This document shows, in pieces, positions 35,332 through 43,665 of a DNA stretch of 64,000 nucleotides. The stretch spans positions 1-64,000 of the forward strand of contig NZ_CALVGS010000122.1 in assembly GCF_944327115.1 (NCBI RefSeq). Reading direction: 5' to 3'. A model generated the notes under the pieces. The model was not told the origin of the DNA. It saw nothing but the letters and a program-made list of their open reading frames with translations, and searched no databases. How positions within the stretch are numbered: position 1 is the stretch's first letter; the number at the start of each line of letters is the position of its first letter. Position numbers and translations under genes: made by a program. Source of the DNA: an uncultured Traorella sp. (lineage in GTDB: Bacteria > Bacillota_I > Bacilli_A > Erysipelotrichales > Erysipelotrichaceae).

Positions 35332-37182
35332 ATGGCAGAAGCAAATATGACATCTAAAAGACCTTCTAGAAGAGGTCACGGCCCTAATGCCATGATGGTT
35401 GCGGAAAAAGCGAAAGATTTTAAAGGTACATTTATCAAGCTGGTGAAATATCTCGGAAAATATAAGATCACGATCATCCTTGTTATGATCTTTGCCATCT
35501 GTTCAACGGTATTTTCAATCATAGGTCCTAAGGTCATGGGTGATGCGACTCAGAAAATCTATGAGGGATTGATGAATATCATTACAAATAGCGGCGGTAT
35601 GGATTATGACGGGATTCTCAGAACGATCCTTCTTTTGCTGGGGCTTTATGTTCTGAGTGCTTTATTTTCATACATGCAGGGCTGGCTGATGAGTGGTGTG
35701 GCCAACAAGGTCAGCTATCAGATGCGAAAGGAATTGGCAGCAAAGATTCATAAGCTTCCATTGTCCTTTTATGATAAAACAAGCTATGGTGAAGTACTTA
35801 GCCGTATCACCAATGATGTGGACACTCTTTCCAATTCTCTGAACCAGTCATTGACCCAGATCGTAACGTCATTGACTACGGTGATCGGTGTATTATATAT
35901 GATGTTTTCCATCAGCTGGCAGATGGCATGCGTTGCCTTGCTTGTCTTGCCGATTTCGATGATCTTCATCAGCGTGGTCGTTAAACGGAGTCAGGGCTAT
36001 TTTGTCAGCCAGCAGGAATATTTAGGTCATGTCAATGGTCATATAGAAGAAATGTATGGTGCTCATATCATCGTTAAGGCGTATAACGGTGAAGAAAAAA
36101 GTACGAAACAGTTTGAAAAATTAAATAACAGTCTGTATGAATCAGGCTGGAAGAGCCAGTTTATGTCAGGGCTTATGATGCCGATCATGAGCTTTATCGG
36201 TAATGTCGGCTATGTTGCCATCTGTGTTCTGGGAGGCTATTATGCATCCATCGGTGTGATCACAGTAGGTAATATTCAGTCTTTCATTTCTTATATGAGA
36301 AGCTTTACACAGCCTTTGACACAGGTAGCGAATATTTCGAATGTCTTACAGCAGACGATGGCAAGCAGTGAGCGTATCTTTGAATTTTTAAGTGAAGAGG
36401 AAGAAGAACCGGATACTCAACATCCATTGAATGTCGAGAATATCAAAGGCGATGTCATCTTTGCCCATGTGAAATTCGGCTATCAGCCGGATAATATCGT
36501 CATCCATGATTTTACAGCGGATATCAAGCAGGGACAAAAGGTAGCAATCGTAGGCCCTACGGGTGCCGGTAAGACAACGATCGTGAAACTGCTGATGCGT
36601 TTCTATGAACTGAATGAAGGTGCAATCTGTATCGATGGCTTGGATATCCGACAATTTACCAGGAATGATCTGCGAAGCTTGTTTGGCATGGTCTTACAGG
36701 ATACATGGTCATATAGTGCTTCTATTGCGGATAATATACGTTATGGAAAATTGGATGCGACGGATGAGGAGGTCGTCCAGGCAGCAAAGGCCGCTCAGGT
36801 CGATCACTTTATCAAGACTTTGCCGGATGGCTATAACAGCATTTTAAATGAGGATGCCAATAATATATCACAGGGTCAGAAACAGCTTTTAACGATTGCC
36901 AGAGCCATTCTGACAGATCCGAAGATCCTGATCCTTGATGAAGCAACCTCTAGTGTTGATACACGTACGGAAATTCTGATACAGAAAGCAATGGATAATC
37001 TGATGAAGGGAAGAACAAGCTTTATCATTGCTCATCGTCTTTCTACCATCAGGGATGCTGATCTCATTTTATGTATGGATCATGGCGATATCGTAGAACA
37101 AGGCAGGCATGAAGAACTTTTGGAAAAGAAAGGCTTCTATTATCGCTTGTATAATTCACAGTTTGAACATGAGGAAGAATAA
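35332..37182 (+). CDS. ABC exporter half-transporter, subunit B
   Basis: This is the 616-residue partner of subunit A. An N-terminal basic stretch (RPSRRGHGP) is followed by a six-helix membrane domain and an ATPase. The ATPase has Walker A GPTGAGKTTIVKL and Walker B ILILDEATSSVD, with the catalytic Glu. Its signature is ISQGQKQLLTIARA, off the LSGGQ consensus. The combination is complementary to subunit A: A supplies a good signature and B a good Walker B, giving one active and one degenerate ATP site. AAAGGAGGAA precedes ATG 35332. A terminator overlaps the end. Confidence 0.92.
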   Translation: MAEANMTSKRPSRRGHGPNAMMVAEKAKDFKGTFIKLVKYLGKYKITIILVMIFAICSTVFSIIGPKVMGDATQKIYEGLMNIITNSGGMDYDGILRTILLLLGLYVLSALFSYMQGWLMSGVANKVSYQMRKELAAKIHKLPLSFYDKTSYGEVLSRITNDVDTLSNSLNQSLTQIVTSLTTVIGVLYMMFSISWQMACVALLVLPISMIFISVVVKRSQGYFVSQQEYLGHVNGHIEEMYGAHIIVKAYNGEEKSTKQFEKLNNSLYESGWKSQFMSGLMMPIMSFIGNVGYVAICVLGGYYASIGVITVGNIQSFISYMRSFTQPLTQVANISNVLQQTMASSERIFEFLSEEEEEPDTQHPLNVENIKGDVIFAHVKFGYQPDNIVIHDFTADIKQGQKVAIVGPTGAGKTTIVKLLMRFYELNEGAICIDGLDIRQFTRNDLRSLFGMVLQDTWSYSASIADNIRYGKLDATDEEVVQAAKAAQVDHFIKTLPDGYNSILNEDANNISQGQKQLLTIARAILTDPKILILDEATSSVDTRTEILIQKAMDNLMKGRTSFIIAHRLSTIRDADLILCMDHGDIVEQGRHEELLEKKGFYYRLYNSQFEHEEE

Positions 37183-37198
37183 CTTCCTCATTTTTTTT
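37168..37198 (+). terminator. Terminator after the ABC exporter operon
   Basis: GAGGAAG (37171-37177), loop AATAA, CTTCCTC (37183-37189), then eight T's after one A. The stop codon lies in the loop. Confidence 0.88.
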
Positions 37199-37242
37199 AC
37201 TGATTAAAGATATGATCGATATGTTTTTGTCTATAAGAAATT

Positions 37243-37293
37243 TACCTAGGAAGGAGGTATCTTCTTCCATATTCTATGAGTGAGGAATACCTC
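37243..37293 (+). promoter_or_regulatory. Alternative hairpins in the cotJ leader
   Basis: TACCT (37243-37247) can pair with AGGTA (37255-37259). GAGGTAT (37254-37260) can instead pair with ATACCTC (37287-37293). The shared central strand contains a perfect AAGGAGG (37251-37257) with no start codon at proper distance. CATATTCTA at 37268-37276 matches a sigma-K-type -10 pattern (CATA-N3-TA). I cannot assign a function. Confidence 0.35.
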
Positions 37294-37312
37294 AGAAAGG
37301 AATCAGCTAAAT

Positions 37313-37501
37313 ATGAGCAAAGAATTTGGATGTAGCCGTAACCGTAGGGATTCACGTCCTTTGGCAATGGCTTATGTTCGTAAGCAGTCATGGCGCAGAA
37401 TCTATAAGTTAGATGTTGCACTTGCACGTGGCACACTGTTTAATGAACTGGATATGCCTTTTAGTGGATGTGGAATAGGAGGAAGACATTGTGAGAAATA
37501 A
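37313..37501 (+). CDS. cotJA: Spore coat protein CotJA
   Basis: This is a 62-residue protein that starts MSKEFGCSRNRRDSRPLAMAYVRKQSW and continues with KLDVALARGTLFNELDMPFSG. The RPLAMAYV and AL-x-x-GTLF-x-EL-x-x-PF motifs are diagnostic of CotJA, an inner spore-coat protein encoded with CotJB and CotJC. I choose ATG 37313, which has AAAGGAA upstream. It overlaps the next gene by 11 bases. In Bacilli the operon is transcribed in the mother cell under sigma-E. The sigma gene for that factor lies about 5 kb downstream. Confidence 0.88.
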   Translation: MSKEFGCSRNRRDSRPLAMAYVRKQSWRRIYKLDVALARGTLFNELDMPFSGCGIGGRHCEK

Positions 37502-38258
37502 CGATAGCTTTGATTTCTGCGAAAAAAATCATTATGATTGTGACCGCGATTTTGATTTTTGTGATGATGATTGTGAATATAACGGATATGATCGTCGTCG
37601 TATAGGCGATTATGATCGAAGAAACGGCTGTGAAGATTTTGATTGCCATCGCCGTGACAGAGATTGCGACTGTGATGACTATGATACGTATCATCGTGAC
37701 AGGGATTGTGACTGTGATGATGGACACAGACGGAAGTGTGAGTGTGAGGAAAGAGGCAGAGAAGGATGTCATGATCATGATGAGTGTCACTGCCATGAAC
37801 GAGAAAATGATTGCTGTCATGATAACGATTTTGATAGCGAATGCTGTGAAAGAACAGCACGTTGTAGCGAATGTCGAGATTTTAATGAAGATGAAAGATT
37901 TGGATGTAACTCTCGATGTGATGCCGCACAAAGTGATGAGTCATGGTTCGACTGTCGAGAAGAAGATGAGTGCTGCCAGCGTTCACGTGAATTGTGCGAA
38001 GAAGAAAAAAACTTTAAGAGAAAATTAAAGTGCCGTATTCAGGTTTTAGATTTCGCATTAGTAGAAACCGCATTATTTTTAGATACGCATCCTTGCGATT
38101 TTGAAGCTTTACGCTATTATCGTATCATTAGAAAAAAACTGGCTCGTTTAGAAAGACTTTATGAATGTAAATTCGGTCCTCTGACAAATCAAGGCGTCGA
38201 TACCGAATTTGGTTGGGAATGGGCAACGTGCCCATGGCCTTGGGAAGGAAAGGAATAA
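37491..38258 (+). CDS. cotJB: CotJB with a long Cys/Asp/His/Arg-rich N-terminal extension
   Basis: This 255-residue protein has the normal CotJB domain only in its last 80 or so residues (KCRIQVLDFALVETALFLDTHP, EALRYYRIIRKKL, TEFGWEWATCPWPWEGKE). Ordinary CotJB is about 80-90 residues. The preceding 170 or so residues are low-complexity, rich in Asp, Cys, Arg and His, with 27 cysteines by my count and repeats such as HRDRDCDCDD. The start is GTG 37491 behind AGGAGG. The frame is open throughout. The extension could bind metal or form disulphide cross-links in the coat. Confidence 0.85.
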   Translation: MRNNDSFDFCEKNHYDCDRDFDFCDDDCEYNGYDRRRIGDYDRRNGCEDFDCHRRDRDCDCDDYDTYHRDRDCDCDDGHRRKCECEERGREGCHDHDECHCHERENDCCHDNDFDSECCERTARCSECRDFNEDERFGCNSRCDAAQSDESWFDCREEDECCQRSRELCEEEKNFKRKLKCRIQVLDFALVETALFLDTHPCDFEALRYYRIIRKKLARLERLYECKFGPLTNQGVDTEFGWEWATCPWPWEGKE

Positions 38259-38261
38259 TTT

Positions 38262-38894
38262 ATGTGGACTTATGAAAAAATGCTTCAGTTTCCAGTAAAT
38301 ATCAAAAAAGCTGATCCAGAAATGGCCAGACTTATATTAACCGCTTTGGGCGGACCTGATGGTGAAATGGGTGCCAGCAATCGCTATCTTCATCAGCGTT
38401 ATGCGATGCCTTATCCACAGATCGTTGCTTTATTAACAGACATCGGCAGTGAGGAAATGAATCATATGGAGATTGTGAGTGCTATCGTACGCCAGCTGAC
38501 CAGAAATTTATCCTCGAAACAGATACAAGAATCCGGTTTTGACGCTTTCTATACCGATCATACTTTAGGTATGTATCCAGTAAGTGCCAGCGGTGATCCG
38601 TTTATGTCACATTATTTCCAATCAAAGGGAGATCCGATCACAGACATGCATGAAAATATGGCTGCTGAACAAAAAGCCCGTACGATGTATGAAAACCTGA
38701 TCCGTATGGCTGAAGATGATGATGTGATTCGTCCATTAGAATTTTTACGTCAGCGTGAAATCGTGCATTACCAAAGATTTGGTGAAGCATTGGAGATCAT
38801 TCGCCGTGAACTTGACTGCAAGAACTACTATGCCTTTAATCCGGGCTTTGATAAAAAAGCATCAATGGAAGACAGAGGACTTGAATCAAAATAA
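38262..38894 (+). CDS. cotJC: Spore coat protein CotJC, manganese-catalase family
   Basis: CotJC is a spore-coat member of the dimanganese catalase family. The 210-residue protein has the four-helix pattern, with ligand-like Glu and His in DIGSEEMNHMEIVSAIV and FLRQREIVHYQRFGEALEII. YQRYAMPYPQ-type RYLHQRYAMPYP and GDPITDMHENMAAEQKARTMYE are also typical. The ligand set seems intact, so peroxide destruction or coat cross-linking are both possible. It lies three bases after cotJB and is the last gene of the operon, followed by a terminator. Confidence 0.92.
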   Translation: MWTYEKMLQFPVNIKKADPEMARLILTALGGPDGEMGASNRYLHQRYAMPYPQIVALLTDIGSEEMNHMEIVSAIVRQLTRNLSSKQIQESGFDAFYTDHTLGMYPVSASGDPFMSHYFQSKGDPITDMHENMAAEQKARTMYENLIRMAEDDDVIRPLEFLRQREIVHYQRFGEALEIIRRELDCKNYYAFNPGFDKKASMEDRGLESK

Positions 38895-38897
38895 ATT

Positions 38898-38922
38898 GAA
38901 GCACTTCGGTGCTTCTTTTTTA
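38898..38922 (+). terminator. Terminator after cotJC
   Basis: GAAGCAC (38898-38904), tetraloop TTCG, GTGCTTC (38909-38915), then six T's. Confidence 0.92.
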
Positions 38923-39082
38923 TATAACGATAAAAAAATAAATCAAAAGGTAGACATTTTAAGAAGGGTATAAAAGATGTCAAAAAAACTTTAAATATCT
39001 GCTTTATCTTTTCATTTTTATTATAAAACCAATGAAAGAAATTGTCTGATTTATCGTTCAATGGAAAGGAGAAAGAATAAAA

Positions 39083-41716
39083 ATGAAGAAAATGGTAAGA
39101 AAATGGCTTGCCTACTTATCGGCATTTGTTTTAGCGTTGTCTTTATTACCGGTAAATATCAAGGCAATGAGTATCACAGATGAAGCAGATTTACAAGATG
39201 CCATCAATCAAGGCGGGTCGGTTTCAATTGATTCAAATATTGAATTAACAAAACCATTGACAATCAGTCAAGATGTCACGCTGACAGGCAATGGATCGCT
39301 TGTTTTATCAACAAAATGGGAAAATGATACAACGTCTCCGATAACTGTTGAAAAAGATGCAACGTTAATTTGGGACGGAGTCACGTTAGATGGAGGAAAT
39401 GGAGAGCTGAAATATGGAAAAGAAACTGCTTCAGCAATTATTGTAAAGGGTACGCTGATATTGGAAAGCGGCACGATTACCCGTTTCGTTAATCATGTTT
39501 CAGGAAATGACCGTGGAATCATTTATGTCGATGGCGGTACCTTTCATATGAATGGCGGATCTGTATCAAATAATAAATTACTAAGCGGAAACTATCAGGG
39601 GATCATTTATTTAACGAACGGTGCATCTTTTGATTTACAGGCAGGGATGATTTCAGAGAATCTTGTTTATGATACGCAAGGTGCTTCAGGTATCGTTAAA
39701 GTAGATAACATCAACGGGAAAAATGTCTTTGTCATGAATGGCGGTATGATCAATGAAAATGGAAGTACAGCTGTTTTTGTAGGCTCTCTTGACTCTCGTC
39801 CAAATGGAGTGGCTTTGTTTACCATGAATGGTGGTACGATTGCCGATAATAAGATGGATGAGGCCTCCGGTAATACATGGTATGGACGTGCCATCTATGC
39901 TACTAATGGCGGTGTAACGCTCAATGGCGGAACAATTTCCGGAAATGAAAGCCAATTTTATGGAGGCGCTGTTTATCTAGTTGCCAATTCGCTGTCAGAC
40001 GATCATACAAAATCATTTTTTATCATGAATGACGGCATAATTTCAGAGAATCATTCCATGTATGGCGGCGGCATATTAGTCACAGGCGTATCTAATACGA
40101 ATTATGAGTATCATGTAGAACTGAATGGCGGATCAATCGTGAATAATTCCGCAACACGTCAAGGCGGCGGTATTTATATCGTTAGAGGACAGACAATTCA
40201 TTTACATCATGTGGTCATTTATGAGAATACCGCAACTAAGATCGGTGGTGGCATCTGGACCTGTTCCACTGGTGATTTAAGAACTTATATTACGAATGGC
40301 GGTGCTGTTTTTGATAATCGTGCAGAAGGCGATGAAAGCGGATCTGCCGGTGCAGATTTGGCCTTTGTACAACATGAAGGTGAATCCAATGATTTTATCT
40401 TAGCTGAAAGAATCATCGGCGGCGGTAAGGTAAGCTACTATGAAGATGGCGGTGTTTACGCAGTGAATGATCCGGGTGAAGGGACGGATGGCAGCGGTAT
40501 GTATTATTTAGGCGTATCCGATGGCAGTGCGCGTTTTGATGCAAATGATCCGGGTGAAGCGGTCACGGTTGCTGATATTTCAACAGAAAGCTATGCTTTG
40601 ATATCAAATATCAGTGATAATGCGAAATCTTTGTCAAAAGAGTCAGCAGCTTTAGTAATTACCGGTAACACAGCGGATCGCGGTGCCGGAATAGGTGCGA
40701 ATGGCAGTGTTGTTATTGGAGATGCACCTAATGAGGAAAATGTCGAATATACATTAATGGTCAATAAGGAATGGAATAAAGATATTCCTGAAAATAAAAA
40801 AACAGCCGTTGAAGTTGCATTAATGGCAGGCGGCTATGAATTAGATACGGTCATCTTAAATGCTGACAACAATTGGAGCGCCAGCTTTACAGGTCTTCCT
40901 GAAGGAAATTATGCAGTAAGAGAGGTTCATCTGCAAGAGGACATGGAAGCGACGTACAGCAATGTAACCTTAGATGGTTCAACATATAAAATAACAATAA
41001 CTAATAATGCCCTGCCTGTCACCATTAGCGGTACGAAAACTTGGGATGATGCGAATGATCAAGATGGCATCAGACCGGAATCAATAATTGTTCGTTTGTG
41101 GGCTGACGGCAAAGAGGTGGCTATCCAAAAGGTAACGGCTGAGGATAACTGGACATGGCTATTTGAAAACTTAGCCCGTTATCAGGACGGTAAAGAAATT
41201 AAATATACGATCAGCGAAGATGATGTAGATGGTTATCAATCTATGATCAATGGCTATGATATTACAAATCATCATCAGCCAAAAACCATGAATATTACGG
41301 TGAGCAAAAAGTGGGATGACCATGATAATGAAGGAAATAAGCGTCCTGAAAGCATCGTTGTCAAGTTATTTGCAGATGGTACTGATACAGGTAAGACGAT
41401 AACGCTGAGTGAAGAAAATCAATGGATGGATAGCTTTGATGGTCTAGCCGTTAATAAAAATGGTCAAAAGATCGTATATAGCATTTCAGAAGTAAGTGTT
41501 GAGGGTTATACGACAAAGATCACAGGTAATGCTGCTTTAGGTTATACGATCACAAATACTTTGAATACCACGACAGAAACTTCGGAAAAGGATGAATGGC
41601 CTGAAACCCCGAATACTGGTGATTCGCTTCATATTTACCTGATGACAACAGCCGTATCTTTATTGATCTTATGTGCGATCAGTCTTATGAAATTTAAAAA
41701 AGAGTTTTCTAATTAA
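39083..41716 (+). CDS. Cell-wall-anchored surface protein with beta-helix and Cna-B repeats
   Basis: This is an 877-residue exported protein. A signal peptide (MKKMVRKWLAYLSAFVLALSLL...) leads, then about 500 residues of right-handed beta-helix repeats with recurring MNGG-x-I-x-x-N and LNGGTISGNES units. Three Cna-B-type domains follow (VNKEWNKDIPENKK, GTKTWDDANDQDG, VSKKWDDHDNEGNK). A sorting signal ends the protein: TPNTGDS, a hydrophobic stretch and a basic tail KFKKEF. TPNTG is a variant of LPXTG recognised by some sortases. GGAAAGGAGAAAG precedes ATG 39083. An adhesin or stalk role is inferred. No sortase gene is in the window. Confidence 0.9.
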   Translation: MKKMVRKWLAYLSAFVLALSLLPVNIKAMSITDEADLQDAINQGGSVSIDSNIELTKPLTISQDVTLTGNGSLVLSTKWENDTTSPITVEKDATLIWDGVTLDGGNGELKYGKETASAIIVKGTLILESGTITRFVNHVSGNDRGIIYVDGGTFHMNGGSVSNNKLLSGNYQGIIYLTNGASFDLQAGMISENLVYDTQGASGIVKVDNINGKNVFVMNGGMINENGSTAVFVGSLDSRPNGVALFTMNGGTIADNKMDEASGNTWYGRAIYATNGGVTLNGGTISGNESQFYGGAVYLVANSLSDDHTKSFFIMNDGIISENHSMYGGGILVTGVSNTNYEYHVELNGGSIVNNSATRQGGGIYIVRGQTIHLHHVVIYENTATKIGGGIWTCSTGDLRTYITNGGAVFDNRAEGDESGSAGADLAFVQHEGESNDFILAERIIGGGKVSYYEDGGVYAVNDPGEGTDGSGMYYLGVSDGSARFDANDPGEAVTVADISTESYALISNISDNAKSLSKESAALVITGNTADRGAGIGANGSVVIGDAPNEENVEYTLMVNKEWNKDIPENKKTAVEVALMAGGYELDTVILNADNNWSASFTGLPEGNYAVREVHLQEDMEATYSNVTLDGSTYKITITNNALPVTISGTKTWDDANDQDGIRPESIIVRLWADGKEVAIQKVTAEDNWTWLFENLARYQDGKEIKYTISEDDVDGYQSMINGYDITNHHQPKTMNITVSKKWDDHDNEGNKRPESIVVKLFADGTDTGKTITLSEENQWMDSFDGLAVNKNGQKIVYSISEVSVEGYTTKITGNAALGYTITNTLNTTTETSEKDEWPETPNTGDSLHIYLMTTAVSLLILCAISLMKFKKEFSN

Positions 41717-41721
41717 GCGAT

Positions 41722-42051
41722 ATGAATATTGATAAGCTTCATCAGGAAATATATGACATCGTACAGGATGACACAAAAACGGCACTTGTCGTAAAATTAG
41801 TAATTAAAAATAAAAAAGAAGAAGAAGCGAAACGAAAAGAAAAAATTATAAACGGCATCAAAGCAGCTCAAGATAAAGGAGTCGTATTTGGAAGACCCAA
41901 GAAAAAGATTCCCGAACAGTTTGATATCATCTATGAGATGTATGAAAAGCATCGCGTATCAAGCCGAGCAGCTGCCAGAATGTTAGGTGTTGCTCAAAGC
42001 ACTTTTCTTAAATGGTGTAATGAGCATGAGTGTTCAGAAGTTCATCAATAA
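41722..42051 (+). CDS. Orphan resolvase-type helix-turn-helix protein
   Basis: This is a 109-residue protein. Its second half (GIKAAQDKGVVFGRPKKKIPEQFDIIYEMYEKHRVSSRAAARMLGVAQSTFLKW) matches the C-terminal arm and helix-turn-helix of serine recombinases (Pin/Hin and resolvase). The N-terminal catalytic domain with its Ser is missing. It is replaced by about 45 charged residues. It begins six bases after the surface-protein stop with no evident ribosome-binding site, so it may be translationally coupled. It could be a DNA-binding regulator or a recombinase remnant. A terminator follows. Confidence 0.75.
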   Translation: MNIDKLHQEIYDIVQDDTKTALVVKLVIKNKKEEEAKRKEKIINGIKAAQDKGVVFGRPKKKIPEQFDIIYEMYEKHRVSSRAAARMLGVAQSTFLKWCNEHECSEVHQ

Positions 42052-42073
42052 AATTCCATAAAAAGATAAATGA

Positions 42074-42106
42074 ACAAAGCGGTGGTTTAACGCCGCTTTG
42101 TTTTTA
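42074..42106 (+). terminator. Terminator after the HTH gene
   Basis: ACAAAGCGG (42074-42082) and CCGCTTTGT (42093-42101) form a nine-base stem, followed by TTTT. Confidence 0.88.
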
Positions 42107-42176
42107 TGACTGCATGTCATCTAAAAAGTATGACAAATTATGATGGCTGGTTTTGATAGAGTGAAGAGGGGTGATT

Positions 42177-42881
42177 ATGGAAAGCTATGTTGAAATTACA
42201 TTTATGCATAATCTTTTAATCAGTGCTTTTTCACTTACATCTTCACTGGTCCTTTCCAGAAAACCGATGAATCGTTCTCATTTCTGGAAGATTCTTTTGA
42301 TGGTGACGATATTGCCAAGCTTTCTGTTTTGTGAAAACAGCATGACGTGGATATGGCTCAATGAGATCATCATGTTTTTATTTCTTTTTAAAGAGAGAAA
42401 TCATACGTATTTATTGTTTGTGACATTTCGTTTATTATTTCATTTGATTTATTATATGTTGTTTGAAGGAGTTATTTATCATTTGCAGTTTTTTGTTTCA
42501 GATATTTTCATGGTCTTTCTTGCTGATATGGTCGTTGGTTTCTTTTATCTGATTTTATTGTCAAAAGGACGATATCATCTTTCCGAAAGAGATTTTCTTT
42601 ATTGCTTTGAAATGAATCATAAAAAGTATAGGGGCTATGTTGACAGCGGCAATCTGGCAACCTACCGCTCTCTTCCTATCATATTTGTGAAAAGAAGCAT
42701 TTATGAAACGATAAAAGCTCCCGCTACCCTCATTTTGATTGAACAGGTGGTGGGAATTGAAGAAGTCGAGGGAATCAAAAGTGAGATCATCATGAATCGA
42801 AAAAAAATTCAAGTCATCTGTTGTCCGCTGGAAGGCGATTATCCTTATGATGCATTATTAAATATGAAAGGAATCCTATGA
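42177..42881 (+). CDS. spoIIGA: Sigma-E processing peptidase SpoIIGA
   Basis: SpoIIGA is the membrane aspartic protease that cleaves pro-sigma-E in the mother cell. The 234-residue protein has an N-terminal half of about five membrane segments and a cytoplasmic protease half. The catalytic motif YRGYVDSGNLATY corresponds to the D-T/S-G-N site. SLPIIFVKR and a CCPLEGDYPYDALLN end follow. It is shorter than the Bacillus protein (about 300), mainly in the C-terminal half. ATG 42177 follows AGAGGGGTG. It overlaps sigE by four bases (ATGA), the canonical spoIIG operon. Confidence 0.9.
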   Translation: MESYVEITFMHNLLISAFSLTSSLVLSRKPMNRSHFWKILLMVTILPSFLFCENSMTWIWLNEIIMFLFLFKERNHTYLLFVTFRLLFHLIYYMLFEGVIYHLQFFVSDIFMVFLADMVVGFFYLILLSKGRYHLSERDFLYCFEMNHKKYRGYVDSGNLATYRSLPIIFVKRSIYETIKAPATLILIEQVVGIEEVEGIKSEIIMNRKKIQVICCPLEGDYPYDALLNMKGIL

Positions 42882-43582
42882 AACGATTACGCAAGCTGTT
42901 TGCCTGGCTGTTTAAGCCTAAAGAAGTCAGATATGTCCATTATATAAAAAGTAAGGAAGGGCTTCCCAAGCCTTTAGAAGGTGAAGAAGAAAAAGAAGCC
43001 CTGGATCTGTTGATGAAAAAAGATGAAGAGGCTCGCAAAAAGCTGATCGTGCATAATCTTCGTCTTGTCGTTTACATTGCTAAGCGTTATGAGGTCAGCA
43101 GCAGTGAGATGGAGGATCTGATCAGCATCGGTACGATTGGCCTGATCAAGGCGGTCAACACATACCGGACGGATAAAAATATCAAACTGGTGACCTATGC
43201 CTCACGATGTATTGAAAATGAGATCTTGATGTTTTTGCGTAAGAAAAGCAAAAGCCGTAAGGAGATTTCTTTAGATGAGCCGTTAAATGTTGATTATGAC
43301 GGCAATGAGCTTTTATTAGGGGACATTATCGGTACTCAGGGAGATCTTGTCGAGAAGGCCTTTGAACGCAATGAAAATAAACGTATATTATTAAAAGCCA
43401 TTTCAACATTGAATGAACGGGAGAAGATGATTCTTCAGATGCGCTATGGCATCGGTGAAAATGAAGCAACCCAAAAGGATATTGCTGATAAGCTGGGAAT
43501 CAGCCAAAGCTATATCTCACGTTTGGAGAAACGTATTTTGATGCAGCTGAAGGCTACGCTGACAAGTGCTAAGGGCAAATAA
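42878..43582 (+). CDS. sigE: Sporulation sigma factor sigma-E (pro-form)
   Basis: Sigma-E directs early mother-cell transcription in sporulation. The 234-residue protein begins with a basic, hydrophobic pro-sequence (MKRLRKLFAWLFKPKEVRYVHYI) removed by SpoIIGA. Region 2 has NLRLVVYIAKRYEVSSSEMEDLISIGTIGLIKAVNTYRTDKNIKLVTYASRCIENEILMFLR. Region 4 has LNEREKMILQMRYG and the helix-turn-helix QKDIADKLGISQSYISRLEKRI. It overlaps spoIIGA, so protease and substrate are co-translated. It probably controls the cotJ operon upstream. sigG follows after 83 bases. Confidence 0.96.
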   Translation: MKRLRKLFAWLFKPKEVRYVHYIKSKEGLPKPLEGEEEKEALDLLMKKDEEARKKLIVHNLRLVVYIAKRYEVSSSEMEDLISIGTIGLIKAVNTYRTDKNIKLVTYASRCIENEILMFLRKKSKSRKEISLDEPLNVDYDGNELLLGDIIGTQGDLVEKAFERNENKRILLKAISTLNEREKMILQMRYGIGENEATQKDIADKLGISQSYISRLEKRILMQLKATLTSAKGK

Positions 43583-43625
43583 GGACGGCTGGAAATTTTA
43601 GGAAGAAATTGAATTGAATACTCAC

Positions 43626-43662
43626 TCACTTCTAAGGGAAAAATGTAAGTAAGAGGAAGTGG
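43626..43662 (+). promoter_or_regulatory. Hairpin masking the sigG ribosome-binding site
   Basis: TCACTTCT (43626-43633) can pair with GGAAGTGG (43655-43662), eight positions including two G-U pairs, around a 21-base loop. The right arm holds most of the AGAGGAAGTGG ribosome-binding region of sigG (ATG 43666). In Bacillus subtilis, sigG translation is known to be reduced by its leader. The pairing here is seen. The regulatory role is inferred. Confidence 0.45.
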
Positions 43663-43665
43663 ATC

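Noticed and set aside
37276-37335. 19-codon ORF overlapping the cotJA start
   Set aside because: Its nearest ribosome-binding site is 18 bases away and it has no recognisable features. Kept only as part of a low-interest leader remark.
37402-37931. Long reverse-strand ORFs opposite cotJB (His- or Ile/Thr-rich)
   Set aside because: They mirror the repetitive GAT/TGT/CGT codons of the forward gene, have no ribosome-binding site or family likeness, and the forward frame ends in a real CotJB domain.
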